64,000 nt of DNA. Source: Archegozetes longisetosus (lineage: Eukaryota; Arthropoda; Arachnida; Sarcoptiformes; Trhypochthoniidae). Both the position numbers and the translations under genes were made by a program. The notes beneath the pieces are model-generated. The model was given only the letters and a program-made list of their open reading frames with translations, was not told where the DNA came from and searched no databases. Below are positions 1 through 10,900 of the stretch, piece by piece (the first letter of the stretch is position 1; each line of letters opens with the position of its first letter). The stretch spans positions 736,447 to 800,446 of the forward strand of contig JAEMBT020000003.1 in the NCBI GenBank assembly GCA_018873245.2. Reading direction: 5' to 3'.

Positions 1-1029
1 ATTTCCATAAAATATCTGGGCTTAGATTATGCCAATTTAGCACTCATTTATTGACCAATGGGCTTCAAAAGTAGTTACAATACGTTCCAACCAATAAATC
101 TACAGATACGGCTAAAAGATGTTTAGAGACTTGGAGGGGTGTGCAGACTCTCTTGATTCAATTTAACTAAATCTATCGGTTTTTCGAATTTGAGTGCTTA
201 CCAAATGAAGCATTTGTTAGAATTTGCGCAAATTAAGTCTATTACAAGTCAGGCACTTATTTAACGATTTGAATTTTGTTAACTTATGTGACCTCTTTTC
301 TTTTATCTTATAGTAAAATAAAATGATTATTCTATTTAATTTCAAAAGCTCAAATTTATTTGATTAAGACTTTTGGTTTCATTCTAAAGTCCAATCAAAG
401 CTTAAGAACATGTTTTTTTATCTATTTACTTAATGTCTGATCAAAATTTTTGAATTCATTTTAAATCGAACGTAATCTTTGTTGTAATCGAGATTCACAA
501 CAAATATTAGAAAACTGTCAGAATAATAGTATTGCTATAACTTCTTACTCTTCACTACGACACAGACCTAATAGACGAGAAGTAAATGAGTAAGGTTAGG
601 AATAAATAGAATATACTTTATATAGAAATATATATTAATTTGGAAAGTTCACATCATAATCTAATTGTTTTCAAGTATAAAAAACAGCTTAACTGCAAAG
701 TGGAAAAAATGGAGAAACCTAATCAATCATTGGTTCAACTTTAGATATAAGTAATAGAGATCTCAATAAGGATTAATAATTAAGTTGATTGCAAGAAATA
801 AACACAAAATAGATAAGTAAGTGAACTGTTTTGTAAAATAAAACTAATCTGATTGCCATCTCGTATGAAATATAAAAGTTTGAACTTAAGAAAATGTGTT
901 ACCAATAAGTCGAGTTTTATGTGCTCAATGCAATTAAATTTTTTATATTTATTTGTTTGATAGAACTGTTTTTGATTGAGCTCTATCCCAACCAGTATAC
1001 GAATAGTTTGCAGGCAAAGTTATGAAATT
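1..1029. other. AT-rich stretch without recognised gene
   Basis: Stop codons are frequent in all frames and nothing recognisable is encoded. No clear repeat was seen. Confidence 0.5.
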
Positions 1030-1240
1030 GATTTAATTTTGATTAGATTCAATCTCGCAGGAGCAATAACCAAGTCCAGGAATATCTTCATAGAACCGAA
1101 CAATTAGATTGACCATTATCTTCTGTGGGAAGGTTCTTGTCAACACATCGGCAATATTGAGTATCAGAGCAGTTAGGAAATAGATACGCGGCAATTCTTC
1201 GAGTTCTGCAATGAGTACCAATACATCTCTACACGTATAA
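1030..1240 (-). pseudogene. decayed copy of cysteine-rich secreted protein, second module
   Basis: Reading the minus strand from about 1235 down, one frame gives a Cys-x-Asp-Val-Leu start. A one-base shift then gives GTHCRTRR...NCSDTQYCRC...DNGQSNC, and another shift near 1085-1100 gives YEDIPGLGYC. These pieces line up in order with the second module of the intact gene at 7307-7512 (VLGTHCGTR...GNC...IYRC...MGECNNC...YELAGLDYC). At least two frameshifts are needed, so it is not expected to make a protein. No matching first module was found upstream. The 62-residue open frame here covers only its last third in the correct frame. Relationship to the intact gene is inferred by eye. Confidence 0.6.
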
Positions 1241-3264
1241 AGTATTGGTTAGAAATAAAAGTCTAGTAAGCTTATTTGCAAACAAATCTAGTGTAAAATT
1301 AATTTTGGAGTGTCTTCACTTCCGACTGCGACCATCGGTGATAGAGAATCGAGAAAGTTGTCTGACTATTTTATAGACATATTAGAAGAATAAAACAAAC
1401 TCCTATACCTTTAAGCTGTTCGATGATGACCAATTAAGCAAATTTTTGTACTTACGCAAATAGTTAAAGAAAAATTTGCATAGGACTTTCAATTCAGTAA
1501 ATTGAAACTAGTTTTTATGAAGTCGTATAACGGTTAAAATAGTTCTCTATTTTTGATAAGTTTCACTGAAATACTTAATATTAGATACACCCATTAGATA
1601 AACAGTTGGCGAGTTGAAAAATTTTGACTTTTATACCTGGAGAAACTCGGTAATAGTGTAATGTAATAAAGAAGCAGAGAAGCTCATCATAAAACGGGTT
1701 TCCAAAGAATGAATTCTGAATCAATGAAGAAGCTAGTGGCTACTTATCGATAACCATAATACGCTATTTAGAACTCGAAGCACATGATGAGTTTAGAGTT
1801 ACCAACATCTCGCTCATACAATCAACACAAGCTAAGCGTTTAGAGCGTTAAACAAACAGAAGGCGCTTACAGACATTGTTATGTGGATCAGTTATATGTT
1901 GTGGATCAAAGTTAAACACGTTTTCTAACAATGTCTGTATAGGATCAAAAGTATAATAACAATAAAGTGTTTAATACTTATTGCGAATATCTGATTGTAT
2001 TTTATTTCATAATAATGACGTTAGTAATGCTTTCAATTTTCTCTATAAGTTATGAAACTATTGGGCTAATATCGACTGAAACTAGTCGTGTTAAACACTT
2101 TTCACAGCCTCATTAAGTTATGACATATCATTTCTGTTAATTATGATGAACTTTAACATAGTTTGATAAAGTGCTATGGAATTTATTTGTTCATTTATAA
2201 ATTAACGTTTCTAATAGATCAATTCTATAAAGTAGCGAGGACAAGGTTTATGAAGAATTAAACTAATCAACTCGAATAAAGCAATAATTTATCGATATTA
2301 TTTCTCGCTATTTAAAAAATAATAAATTATTTTACATAGACAATAATCATAAGGATAAATTGATTATATTTTATATCAGATTGTATACTGGCTTAAAATA
2401 AAATACATTAGAAGAATAAAAATAGCTATCTCAATAAAAGAAAAGCTGTTAACAATTCGAGCAATTTTTTGCAATAGAAAATGTAATTTTATATCAATCC
2501 ATAAGAGTTATGTCATGTCATGTATAGATTGCTTAAGATTTTCTAGAGTTTTATTTTATTATACTCATTCAAACACAAACTCACGTAGCTTTGAAGAATA
2601 TAAAAGATATTTATTTGATTGAAAAATTATTACTTATACATTAATTCTCTAGTTTATATGCACAGATTAGACTAGAATTTACACGCTTAAACCTCATTAT
2701 TGGAAATAAAGAGTTTTATATCTTATTAATTAGAAAATACACTGAGTTCAATGAGATAATTTAAACTGGAGAAAATAATTATTATATGGCTTTAAAGGTT
2801 TCAAATGTATAATTATTTCACGATCATAACGAATACCAGATATCTACAGACTGATAATTTAGATAACGAATCATTAAATGTATATGAAAGCTTGTCTCAA
2901 AGAAGTGCACAAATTGAAAGTTTCATATTGAAAAGTTTAACAAAGTTTTCCATTAAATAAGTTTAGGAAAGTCTGAGTATAAATCATTTTCATAGAATTA
3001 ACTAAAGATGTTTGCTAGAAAATGATCGAAATCTTCTGTTGATAGCTTTCTTATTTTTTATCGATAGTGGGTATAATGACAAAGTGAACACCGTTCTCGG
3101 GATGATGGACATGAACACGGCAAATATAATAGCGTATATGGTGATGAGCATGATGAATACTTTGCTAGACATGGATGTTTTCAATTAATAACCACACCAC
3201 ATCAATAATTACACTTTAATATTAAAGATAGTTTTTTGAAGTTCCTCAACGACTAGTATCTAAA
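1241..3264. other. AT-rich intergenic stretch
   Basis: I recognise no gene here. It contains a perfect 13-base inverted repeat (1869-1881 and 1926-1938). It also contains a 60-codon minus-strand open frame (3002-3184) with one hydrophobic segment and no recognisable family. Confidence 0.5.
1869..1938. repeat. short inverted repeat
   Basis: ACAGACATTGTTA at 1869-1881 is matched perfectly, in reverse complement, by TAACAATGTCTGT at 1926-1938, with a 44-base loop. It may be a remnant of a small inverted-repeat element or a chance hairpin in AT-rich DNA. Confidence 0.5.
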
Positions 3265-3727
3265 ATGGAACTGAACAGAAATCATGAAATAGTAGTTTTA
3301 GGTTTGGGCACATTTGAGTTGGAAAACGAAACCCAAAGAGCTCGGACAGTTCTAGACGTTACTGATAACGGATACAAATATATAGACTCAGCTTACGTGT
3401 GCAACGACGAAAAAGAAGTTGAAATCGCTTTGAAAGAAGCTTTAAGTTCAAACAGAATCAAATGTGAGAATCTATTCGTCACAACTAAAGTTTGGAACAA
3501 TTATCACAGCAGAGCTCGAGCTGCTTAGAACCTCAAGACTAAGCTCAACAATTTGGGTATAGACCATGCTGACCTGACTCTCGTCCAACGTCCGATCTGT
3601 TGGAATGAAGCCGACGATTTCCTGAAGTTTATAAATGGATCTACGACCTCAAGACAGTCGGAGATAAGTAGTTATCTTGATGTTTATAAAGGTCTGGAAG
3701 ATGCGTTTAGGTTAGGCTTAGAAAGAA

Positions 3728-4442
3728 CTTTCAGTTCTCTCTCAAAAATTTTAACTTTTAGTAGTTACCCATTACAAAATAGTGTCAACTTAAAATTTAA
3801 TCACAATGCAAAATGCTGAGCACTAATTTCAATATTAAATAAATTGGATCAAAGTTTAGTATATTTTGAGATAGACTTGCTCATTGAGCGTTTTAACTTC
3901 TTATAGCATACTTTATAGCAAATATTTACTATATTTACTTTTTTAAAACATTTAATTTTTATATTAATTTAATAAGAGTCTAAATTTTTAACAGATAATT
4001 TGTTGAAAATATTTGCTTTAATTTTGAAACACATAATTAAAATGAAATAAATTGTGAAGAAATATCGTTCGTATTTTACAGACATTGTAGAAATATATTT
4101 TATTTTAATCATTAATTTATATTAACTACTATATTCATGAGTTAAATTTAAATAATATTAAATTATTTATTGAACATTTAAAAACTCAAATTAACATAAA
4201 AATTGAATGTTTTTAAAAGTTAAACAACTAAAAGTAAATATTTACTATAAAGTATGCTGTATCATTAAAGGGATTAAAACGTTTAACGAGAAAATCTAGC
4301 TTAAGATATACTAAACTTTGATCCAGTTTATTTAATATTAAAATTGATGTTCAGGATTTTGTATTGTGATTAAATATTAATTCGACATTATTTTTAAAGG
4401 AATAACCAATAAAAGTTAAAATTTTTGCGACAGAACTGAAAG
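3728..4442. repeat. long imperfect inverted repeat (fold-back element) inside the reductase pseudogene
   Basis: The arm starting CTTTCAGTTCT at 3728 reads inward through GGATCAAAGTTTAGTATAT and AGCATACTTTATAG. The reverse complement of 4442 back towards about 4085 follows the same order: CTTTCAGTTCTGTC, CTGGATCAAAGTTTAGTATAT, AGCATACTTTATAG. By eye the outer 200 bases of each arm are roughly 80 percent identical, and similarity fades towards the centre. No transposase is encoded. I could not define a target-site duplication, and pairing may extend a few bases further out. It sits exactly where the reductase coding sequence breaks off. Confidence 0.8.
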
Positions 4443-5460
4443 CTTTCTTCTTAATCAAGTCTATAGGAGTCTAATTATAGCGCGCAATGATTATAGCGTG
4501 TTCTAGAAACAGCTCAAGTCAAGCTTGTTGTTAATCATATATTTGATAACTGATGCCTTTTGTTAATTAGTTTAAGCAGTGCCGTAGCCAGCAAGTTTAG
4601 ATAGAATATATTCTGTCTGGTGGAGCATGAATTTGAGATCTGATTCTGATAATACAAAATTAAGACATTTCTATCAATACTGAAGCTTAGTAATCAGATT
4701 TGTCTAAATGAACTCAATTTGTATTAAAACGTTTGAATTTACCTCAACCTTATACTAGAATGCTAAATAATAACAGAACAGTAATAGACGCGCCCTCACC
4801 TGTCCCATGTGTAGTGCAACAATGAACTTAGCCGAAAATGTCATTTCATTTGAGTAGAGCTAAATCTTCTACAATTTAAGGCCAATATCCACCAAATAAT
4901 AGGTATTTTTTCGAAAACTATTTTTGTCTAATATTGTAGCAAATGAACTAATTTTTTTCAAAAATTTACTGAATGTTAGATTTTTCGCATATCCAGAAGA
5001 GTTTTATCTCATAGAGTTGGTCACCGTTAATATACAGTAAACAGTTAAATTAACATTTTACTAATTATGATTATTTTCATAAAACTAGACAATAAATATC
5101 GTAGAAGACTACATTAAAATAGATATACTGCAAATCCTCGCTATAACTGACTTCAATTAATGTTTTTTTATGTGAATAAACTTAAGTAAATTCTTCTATT
5201 CGTTGACCTTTACTATAATGAAGTTGTACTGCGTATAATCTTTTATATATATATAATGAAGTTAATCTGTCGAATAGTTTTAGTAGTAAGCCTCTATTGA
5301 AGAACTACTAAAATGCTTTAACTTTCATGATGATAATTATATAAATACTTCAAAATTATTTTAAAACTCTTTAAATTTAAATTATTAACAACCTTATTAT
5401 ACTTATTGAGTATTTCAATTAAATTCTATGAGCTCTTTAATTTCTTAGAATCTTACGTAT
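4443..5460. other. AT-rich spacer between the two reductase fragments
   Basis: No coding signal was found. It contains a transposon-end-like motif at 4577. The missing middle of the reductase is not recognisable here. Confidence 0.5.
4577..4590 (+). repeat. solitary transposon-end-like motif CAGTGCCGTAGCCA
   Basis: It matches, with one change, the CAGTGGCGTAGCC end found at 39781 and related sites at 47806 and 59112. No partner end was found nearby. Confidence 0.4.
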
Positions 5461-5817
5461 TACAATCAGGAAAGTCGTGTTAAATTCCATTGGATACCCG
5501 GCGCTCATTTCACTGCATTTTCGCCACTTAGAAGAGTCGATCCTGAATTAGTTAAAGATCCAGTTCTTAAAGAAATTACTGCAAAATATTATAAAATTGT
5601 ACTACAAATATTAATTCATTTAAATATTCAAAGAGGTTTTATTGTTATACTGAAATCATCGAAAAGGAGTAGACAGGCTTGGAATATCAACAATCTCGAC
5701 TTTACTCTAACCGAAGATTGTATGAAGAGTTCTCTTGAATTGGAACAAAATGAGAAATTGATTGATATTGCACGAAATCAAGACAATGCTCACTGTTCTT
5801 TTGTTGATCAGCACTAA

Positions 5818-6148
5818 TCGCTTAAAATGCTTATGGTTTAAATTCATGATAGTTAGTTCATAATGAAATGTCATGTATTGATTATGTTCAAAATCTAATT
5901 GAGATTCCGTTAAACTTTATGGGAAGTATACTCTCATAGCAGTTATCTCAGCACATATAAAATTCAAGACAAATAAAAATGGAGCTCTTAATCTTCTGAA
6001 TACTTTTGAATTATTTAGACCACCCGTATTTGTGTACCATCGTATCAACTAAAAAATTTTATTCTTGAAAATCTTTCGATCATTTGAATAAACAGCAAGT
6101 ACAATAAATTAGGTATTTTTACATCTAATGAATTCGTATAAAAACTTT
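5818..6148. other. intergenic stretch
   Basis: AT-rich sequence between the 3' end of the reductase pseudogene (plus strand) and the 3' end of a cysteine-rich pseudogene (minus strand). Nothing else is recognised. Confidence 0.5.
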
Positions 6149-6808
6149 CTATCCAATAGCGCAATAACCGATTCCAGACTGACTGCCTTCTGCACAACGG
6201 CTATAAATATCCTTCAAATATGGTCTAACATTAATCTCATAACAATGATATAAATTATCAGTTGTGCAGTTGCCAATCAATTAATTAAAGTTAGTTCGGA
6301 TACCACAGCGAGCATCTAATACTTGTCTGCGATAACATCCTTCGATTGCTCCTTAAATATAACAAATAATAAATTAGACTTGCTCAAAGCAGTTTTTTAA
6401 ATATATTTTTTATATAGTTTAAGTAGTTAAACCTTCAATAGATTTTAGCTTTTTAGGAAATCAATTATTCGAGAAATCTGAGAATTTCTGAGAGTATTAC
6501 AATTTTTTATCTTTAAGTATACTTTCGGAATGATTATCGTAATAGTCGGTTCCAAATTGTGATCTATTTTGACACGATTTAATCTGGCTTGATTTTCTAT
6601 TAACTGGAAAATAAACAGCTCAGCAATAATAGAGATTATTCTTATTACAATTATCTTTTAAAAATCCGCCATTAATTCTATACCTACAACAATTTCCTAA
6701 ATACTTAGTACAATAGCACTGAGCTTTAATACGCCACATAAATATATAGAAATTAATACTGTTGTACAAATTATAAAAGAATTCGCATTTCATGTTACTT
6801 TGATTCAA
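6149..6808 (-). pseudogene. decayed two-module cysteine-rich secreted protein
   Basis: A damaged paralogue of the gene at 7307-7915, on the same strand and in the same two-part layout. The first part (6808 to about 6560) has a hydrophobic leader-like start and then QCYCTKYLGNCC...NGGFLKDNCNKNNLYYC. It hits a TGA stop right after the last of these cysteines and continues in frame as AVYFPVN. The second part (6356 to 6149) follows a good acceptor (TTTAAG) in the same phase as the intact gene. It reads GCYRRQVLDARCGIRTNFN, a TAA stop, then LIGNCTTDNLYHCYE and ends SGIGYCAIG. Two in-frame stops argue against function. Homology to the neighbour is judged by eye from cysteine spacing and the YLG, GNC and LYxC blocks. 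Confidence 0.75.
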
Positions 6809-7306
6809 CTTTGAGGAAAGTATCGTTCGTAATGCAATGTTTTATACAATCATTGTATGAAACAATCATGTTTTAGTTTTTGTTTAAGCTCTTATTGACA
6901 AAATAGTAAAATAATATACACTCAAGACAGTTATTCAATCAAATATCTGTTTAATTAAGTCATGAAAATGAGCAGAAGTAAAATTTGTTTTTAGAAAAAT
7001 ACTTGTATAAGTACACGATTATTTAACTCTTAAACTTAATATGATTTATTATTTTTGTTAATTGATTTTAACAGTTTTGCGGCGAGACGAGTTCCGTTCC
7101 ACTTACGCAGTTTTCGCTCAGCAACAGCCAATTAATAATTCTTTACCTAATCTTTAACTAAATTAAGTCTTAACTCCTTCTAGAAATAAAAATAACTTAT
7201 CAATATTTTTTGAATAGTTAATTGTTCAGCTTTTAATTTTATATTTATTCATTCAACTTGTTACAATAAAGTTCCGTTACGTTAAATGCAATGATCGTAG
7301 TGAAAC
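6809..7306. other. spacer between the two cysteine-rich copies
   Basis: AT-rich sequence. On the minus strand it includes the AATAAA at 7244-7249 that probably ends the transcript of the upstream gene. Nothing else was recognised. Confidence 0.5.
7244..7249 (-). terminator. polyadenylation signal AATAAA
   Basis: The plus strand reads TTTATT, so the minus-strand transcript carries AATAAA about 58 bases after the TGA stop of the cysteine-rich gene. The distance is typical for a short animal 3' UTR. In AT-rich DNA the motif is also common by chance. Confidence 0.45.
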
Positions 7307-7512
7307 TCATTGTTTGTCCACTTTCAGATTACAATAGTCTAGTCCAGCTAACTCATAGGTAACGCAATTATTACATTCTCCCATATCTTGTGCCGGAAAG
7401 AAAGAAGATGGACATCGATAGATATGGTTTAGTTTACAGTTTCCGAATATATAACACAATCGGGTTCCACAATGAGTGCCTAATACTTCACCACATATAC
7501 AGTCATTTTTAA
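7307..7512 (-). CDS. exon 2 of the cysteine-rich secreted protein
   Basis: It begins after the TTTGAAG acceptor. Its first two bases complete the split codon, and 67 codons plus TGA follow. The decayed paralogue has its acceptor in the same place and phase, which supports the junction. Confidence 0.75.
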
Positions 7513-7915
7513 CTTCAAATGATGGAGAAAACTAAATTAATTATTCAATAACTTATTTTATAAAATAACAATTTCTAAGGAAAGAGATTTTCAGTTTTAA
7601 CCTAACTGAATTAATCACCAACGTGATTTTCATGAATATGATATTACGACCAAAATCTGATAACATACTTAATCTAGTGGTCAAATTGCCATTAGTTGCT
7701 TGGTCAAAATCTTCAGTACATAATCCTTTCTCGATTGCTGGTGTATTTTCTTTTAGACATTGATATAGTTGTTTTTGATCACAGACTCCATTCAGTAAGC
7801 CATCTTTAACACTACTTCCACAATAAGATCCTAAATATTGGGTACATGTACACTGAGAATCGATGCTAACAATTGAAACACAAAATAGAATCAGTGAAAT
7901 AATTTTGTGGCACAT
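7307..7915 (-). CDS. secreted protein with two cysteine-rich modules (intact, two exons)
   Basis: Function unknown. Exon 1 is 7915-7669 and starts with ATG and a hydrophobic leader (about residues 3-20, ending near DSQ), which indicates secretion. Module 1 follows: CTCTQYLGSYCG, then GLLNGVC, LYQC and GLC. A strong donor (GTATGT, 7668-7663) in phase 1 joins to an acceptor ending at 7513. Exon 2 (7512-7307) continues with module 2: CICGEVLGTHCGTR, FGNC, IYRC, MGECNNC, LAGLDYC, then TGA at 7309-7307. Joined length is 453 bases, 150 residues. The intron is 154 bases. The shared pattern is CxCxx(Y/V)LGxxCG...GxC...(L/I)YxC. The even spread of cysteines suggests disulfides and an extracellular role, but I know no named family that fits. 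Two decayed relatives lie at 6149-6808 and about 1030-1240, so this is the surviving member of a local tandem family. Confidence 0.8.
7669..7915 (-). CDS. exon 1 of the cysteine-rich secreted protein
   Basis: It runs from ATG at 7915-7913 to the last base before the GTATGT donor. Length is 247 bases, so it ends one base into a codon. The frame stays open past the donor to 7553, but that tail lacks the module pattern and is taken to be intron. Confidence 0.75.
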
Positions 7916-10900
7916 TTTGTTCTGATTTTAGGTTGATAACTAGTAAATGAGCCCAAAGTGAGTAACTAGTATTAGACTAGATATTTTGTAAAAAACTATT
8001 AATGTTTCACCAAAGTTATGAAAATTTATTGCTAGAAGTGGCAATTTTCTTAAGAATTTGCGTAGTGTACTAGGTTATTATCTATTAGTTTGGCTAGGAA
8101 TAATGACTTTATGCAATTTTATATTTCAAAGCTTGTATTACACAGACATAATTGTATAAATGATTCTGGACTTTATGAGCATGTAGTTACATGCCTCATA
8201 ATTACTTAATTACACATCTGATTAAATAAAGGACATCTTAAACAGTTTCATAAAAAAATTGTGATAAACAAGAAAACGAAGAAAAAAATTATTCGGAATG
8301 CAATTCCGAAAATAACAAATAAGTATTTAATATCAAAAATAGAATTCGAAATAAAAAATTCGAATAATTATACAATTTTTTCGAGTTATGAAAGAGAAAA
8401 TAGTTTTCGAGTATTAGTGTCTTCATGCGCGATACGGATCAACAGTATATGACTGTAAATTTGACAATTAAGTTGGAAGTGACTTATCTGCAATTTTTGA
8501 CGATTAATTATGTGATACTTTGAATTTCTTATCCGATTTTCTAAAAATTATATTACCTAATCGAGAAGTAGTAATAAAATAATTAAACTCATTAGGGTCC
8601 TTTAAAAAACAATTATTTAATATCAATTTCTGACGAACTAGAGCCAAGCTCAGACCACAAACAGCACTTTTATGATCTTAAAATCGATTTATAAACGAGA
8701 GTGGATTTAGCCCTAGTTGATTTATATCATGAATATATTATGAGAAACTATCCATATCGAAAATAAAATCTCCAAATAAGAAAATAAGATGAAATTCAGA
8801 AGAACTCTGAAAACTATAGAAATCCACTTTAAATTATAAAAATAATTAGTTAATTTTCTAATGAAAGCAAAACGTTTTACTTGATTTTCACAAGATTCTT
8901 CGATTGACTCATTTTGAATAGAATAAAACTTTAGATTCTATATGAAAGTCCAATATCTTTTTGTGGTTTATATTGATTCCAGAAAGATTTGTATTATAAT
9001 AGTTGAAGCAGTTGCAGTTTTACCGTGTCTGCCATTTATTGAATTCTATAATTTTTAGTAATAGCATTCGGTTCTGATTCATATTCTAAATAAATGAGTG
9101 AAATCGTTATGACATGCCCTTCCATTTGAGCACTTAACTCACTTACGATCACTTTTAGGTCATTTGTGGAACAAAATGTTACATCAATTTTCAATAACAA
9201 ATAAAAAATTATTAAATACATTATTCAATCAGGTTAATGATGAATGGCAACAATAATCTACGTAAAAAGAATTGAAATCTTTCAAACTTGGTCCTAAACC
9301 TATTTACATATAATCTGTAACATATTTTCTGATTCACGTAAGAGGAATTCTGCTACTAACTGTTAATAAGTAGAGGAACTGTTCACTCAGTTTTTGACTG
9401 GACGGCCAAGGTTTTCTGTTAGGTATTTCTTGAATTAAGCTCTCTTAATAAAATTCTTAAATATATAGAAACGCGCAAAAACTATAATATTAAAGTATTC
9501 TAAACGGAGTAAAACTGAAAACATCATTAAATTCTAAGGTAAAAATCATAAATGGACTCCACTTTTACAGTTTACATGCAAATGGATCAATAGTTAAAAT
9601 TGAAAGATATATCTAGAAAAATTGTCAAAGGAGCTCCCACTTTAGCACTAGAGGTCTAGATTTTGAAAAGATTAGTGGTGGTGATTCTATTAATAAACTG
9701 AATTTATTACATTTCTACTGATTTTAGTGAACTAGCATTGAATAAACATCAGATAATTTTAGATACTTGGAGAACTTCAATTCAAAATAATAATTGCATT
9801 AAAAATATAATGAGCTTAGAAACATTTTCTGAAACAAAAATAGTTGAATTGCTTAATCAAAATTTGTCACTTTTATAGCCTTTCAAATATTTGATAATAA
9901 TTGTGTCAGCCATAAAAGAAAATATAACAAAGCAAATATTGAAATTATTCAAATAACAAAATGAAAGCGTTAGAATAAAAAACAATTTAATTATTGAAAC
10001 AATTACTCAAACTCTTACTGCTTTTCTCATTAGAATTACATAAAAGCTTTTGTATGAAAAGTCATTTATCAACAAAATATATTTGGTTTAATATTTCTCT
10101 CAATACCATTGCAGCTCTCGAAGAATCAATTACGAGAAACACATATTCAGAAGAAATCATTGTTCAAAAGCCTGTGAAATAATAAGTTTGTGCTAGAATT
10201 CAATTGAATAATTGCCCAAACAATAGCCTAAACAAACTATAAGAGTAGTAGAAGAGCATTTATTGCATGAGAAACTATTATAACTTTTGACATAAACTCA
10301 ATAAATAGTACTTTATATATAATACACGAATAAGTACTACATGTACGAAAATATTATACAATCAATCATTTGACTAAACCATGTTTTGCATCCATTTTTC
10401 AAGTAAACGATCTATAATTGAATACGAAACGATATTTTTTGCCCTTAATATTAAGCTCTTAAGAGAGCATAAGTAGAGTATATTTTCCACTGTTTTGAGG
10501 GCTATTCTCTAGAAAACGATTTTCAAAAAAGTACTTCTTTTAAACTTTTTATTCTAGCATTCATTCTATTTCATGTGATTTCTGATTTGCGTGATTTTCG
10601 ATTTGAAAAATTGGTTTAAGTTTATGCTTAGGTTTAGCTCAAAATCAATTCTTTCTCTCAAAGATTAATGTAAGTTCAGCTAATATTCAGTTTAAGATTA
10701 AATATTCATTCAAATAGCTATCAACAAAAAATTTCTATTTCAGAACACGATTTTTTGTTATGTAAAAAAATTTCGACAATTTTTCATTGTTTTCAAGATT
10801 TCAATATTCAATATTTTTTTACTGAATGTGAAGTTCAGATAAATATTTACTTTGTTCTAATAGTACTTGACTAATATTTTCCAAATAATTCCATATATTC

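Larger units (their letters stand above)
3265..5817 (+). pseudogene. aldo-keto reductase pseudogene, split by a fold-back repeat
   Basis: Bases 3265-3735 encode the N-terminal half of an aldo-keto reductase (NADPH-dependent carbonyl reduction, TIM barrel): VLGLGTFELENE, YKYIDSAYVCNDEKEVEIAL, then LFVTTKVWNNYHSR. The catalytic Asp (YIDSAY), Tyr (AYV) and Lys (TTKVW) are present. A TAG stop at 3526-3528 interrupts the frame, which continues unchanged as NLKTKLNNLGIDHADLTL. The expected catalytic His of the LIHWP motif is Gln (codon 3586-3588, giving VQRP). Homology breaks at about 3730 where a fold-back repeat begins. The C-terminal part resumes at about 5461 (YNQESRVKF...FTAFSPLRRVDPELVKDP...NIQRGFIVILKSSKRSRQ) and runs 119 codons to TAA at 5815-5817. 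The segment that should include the GVSNF region is missing. Stop, lost His and split make this a clear pseudogene. Confidence 0.9.

Noticed and set aside
3002..3184. 60-codon minus-strand frame with one membrane-like segment
   Set aside because: It is short, lacks homology, and hydrophobic chance frames are common in T-rich DNA.
9036..9221. 61-codon minus-strand frame with a leader-like hydrophobic start
   Set aside because: No recognisable family, no cysteine pattern like the neighbouring secreted genes, and no supporting splice site identified.
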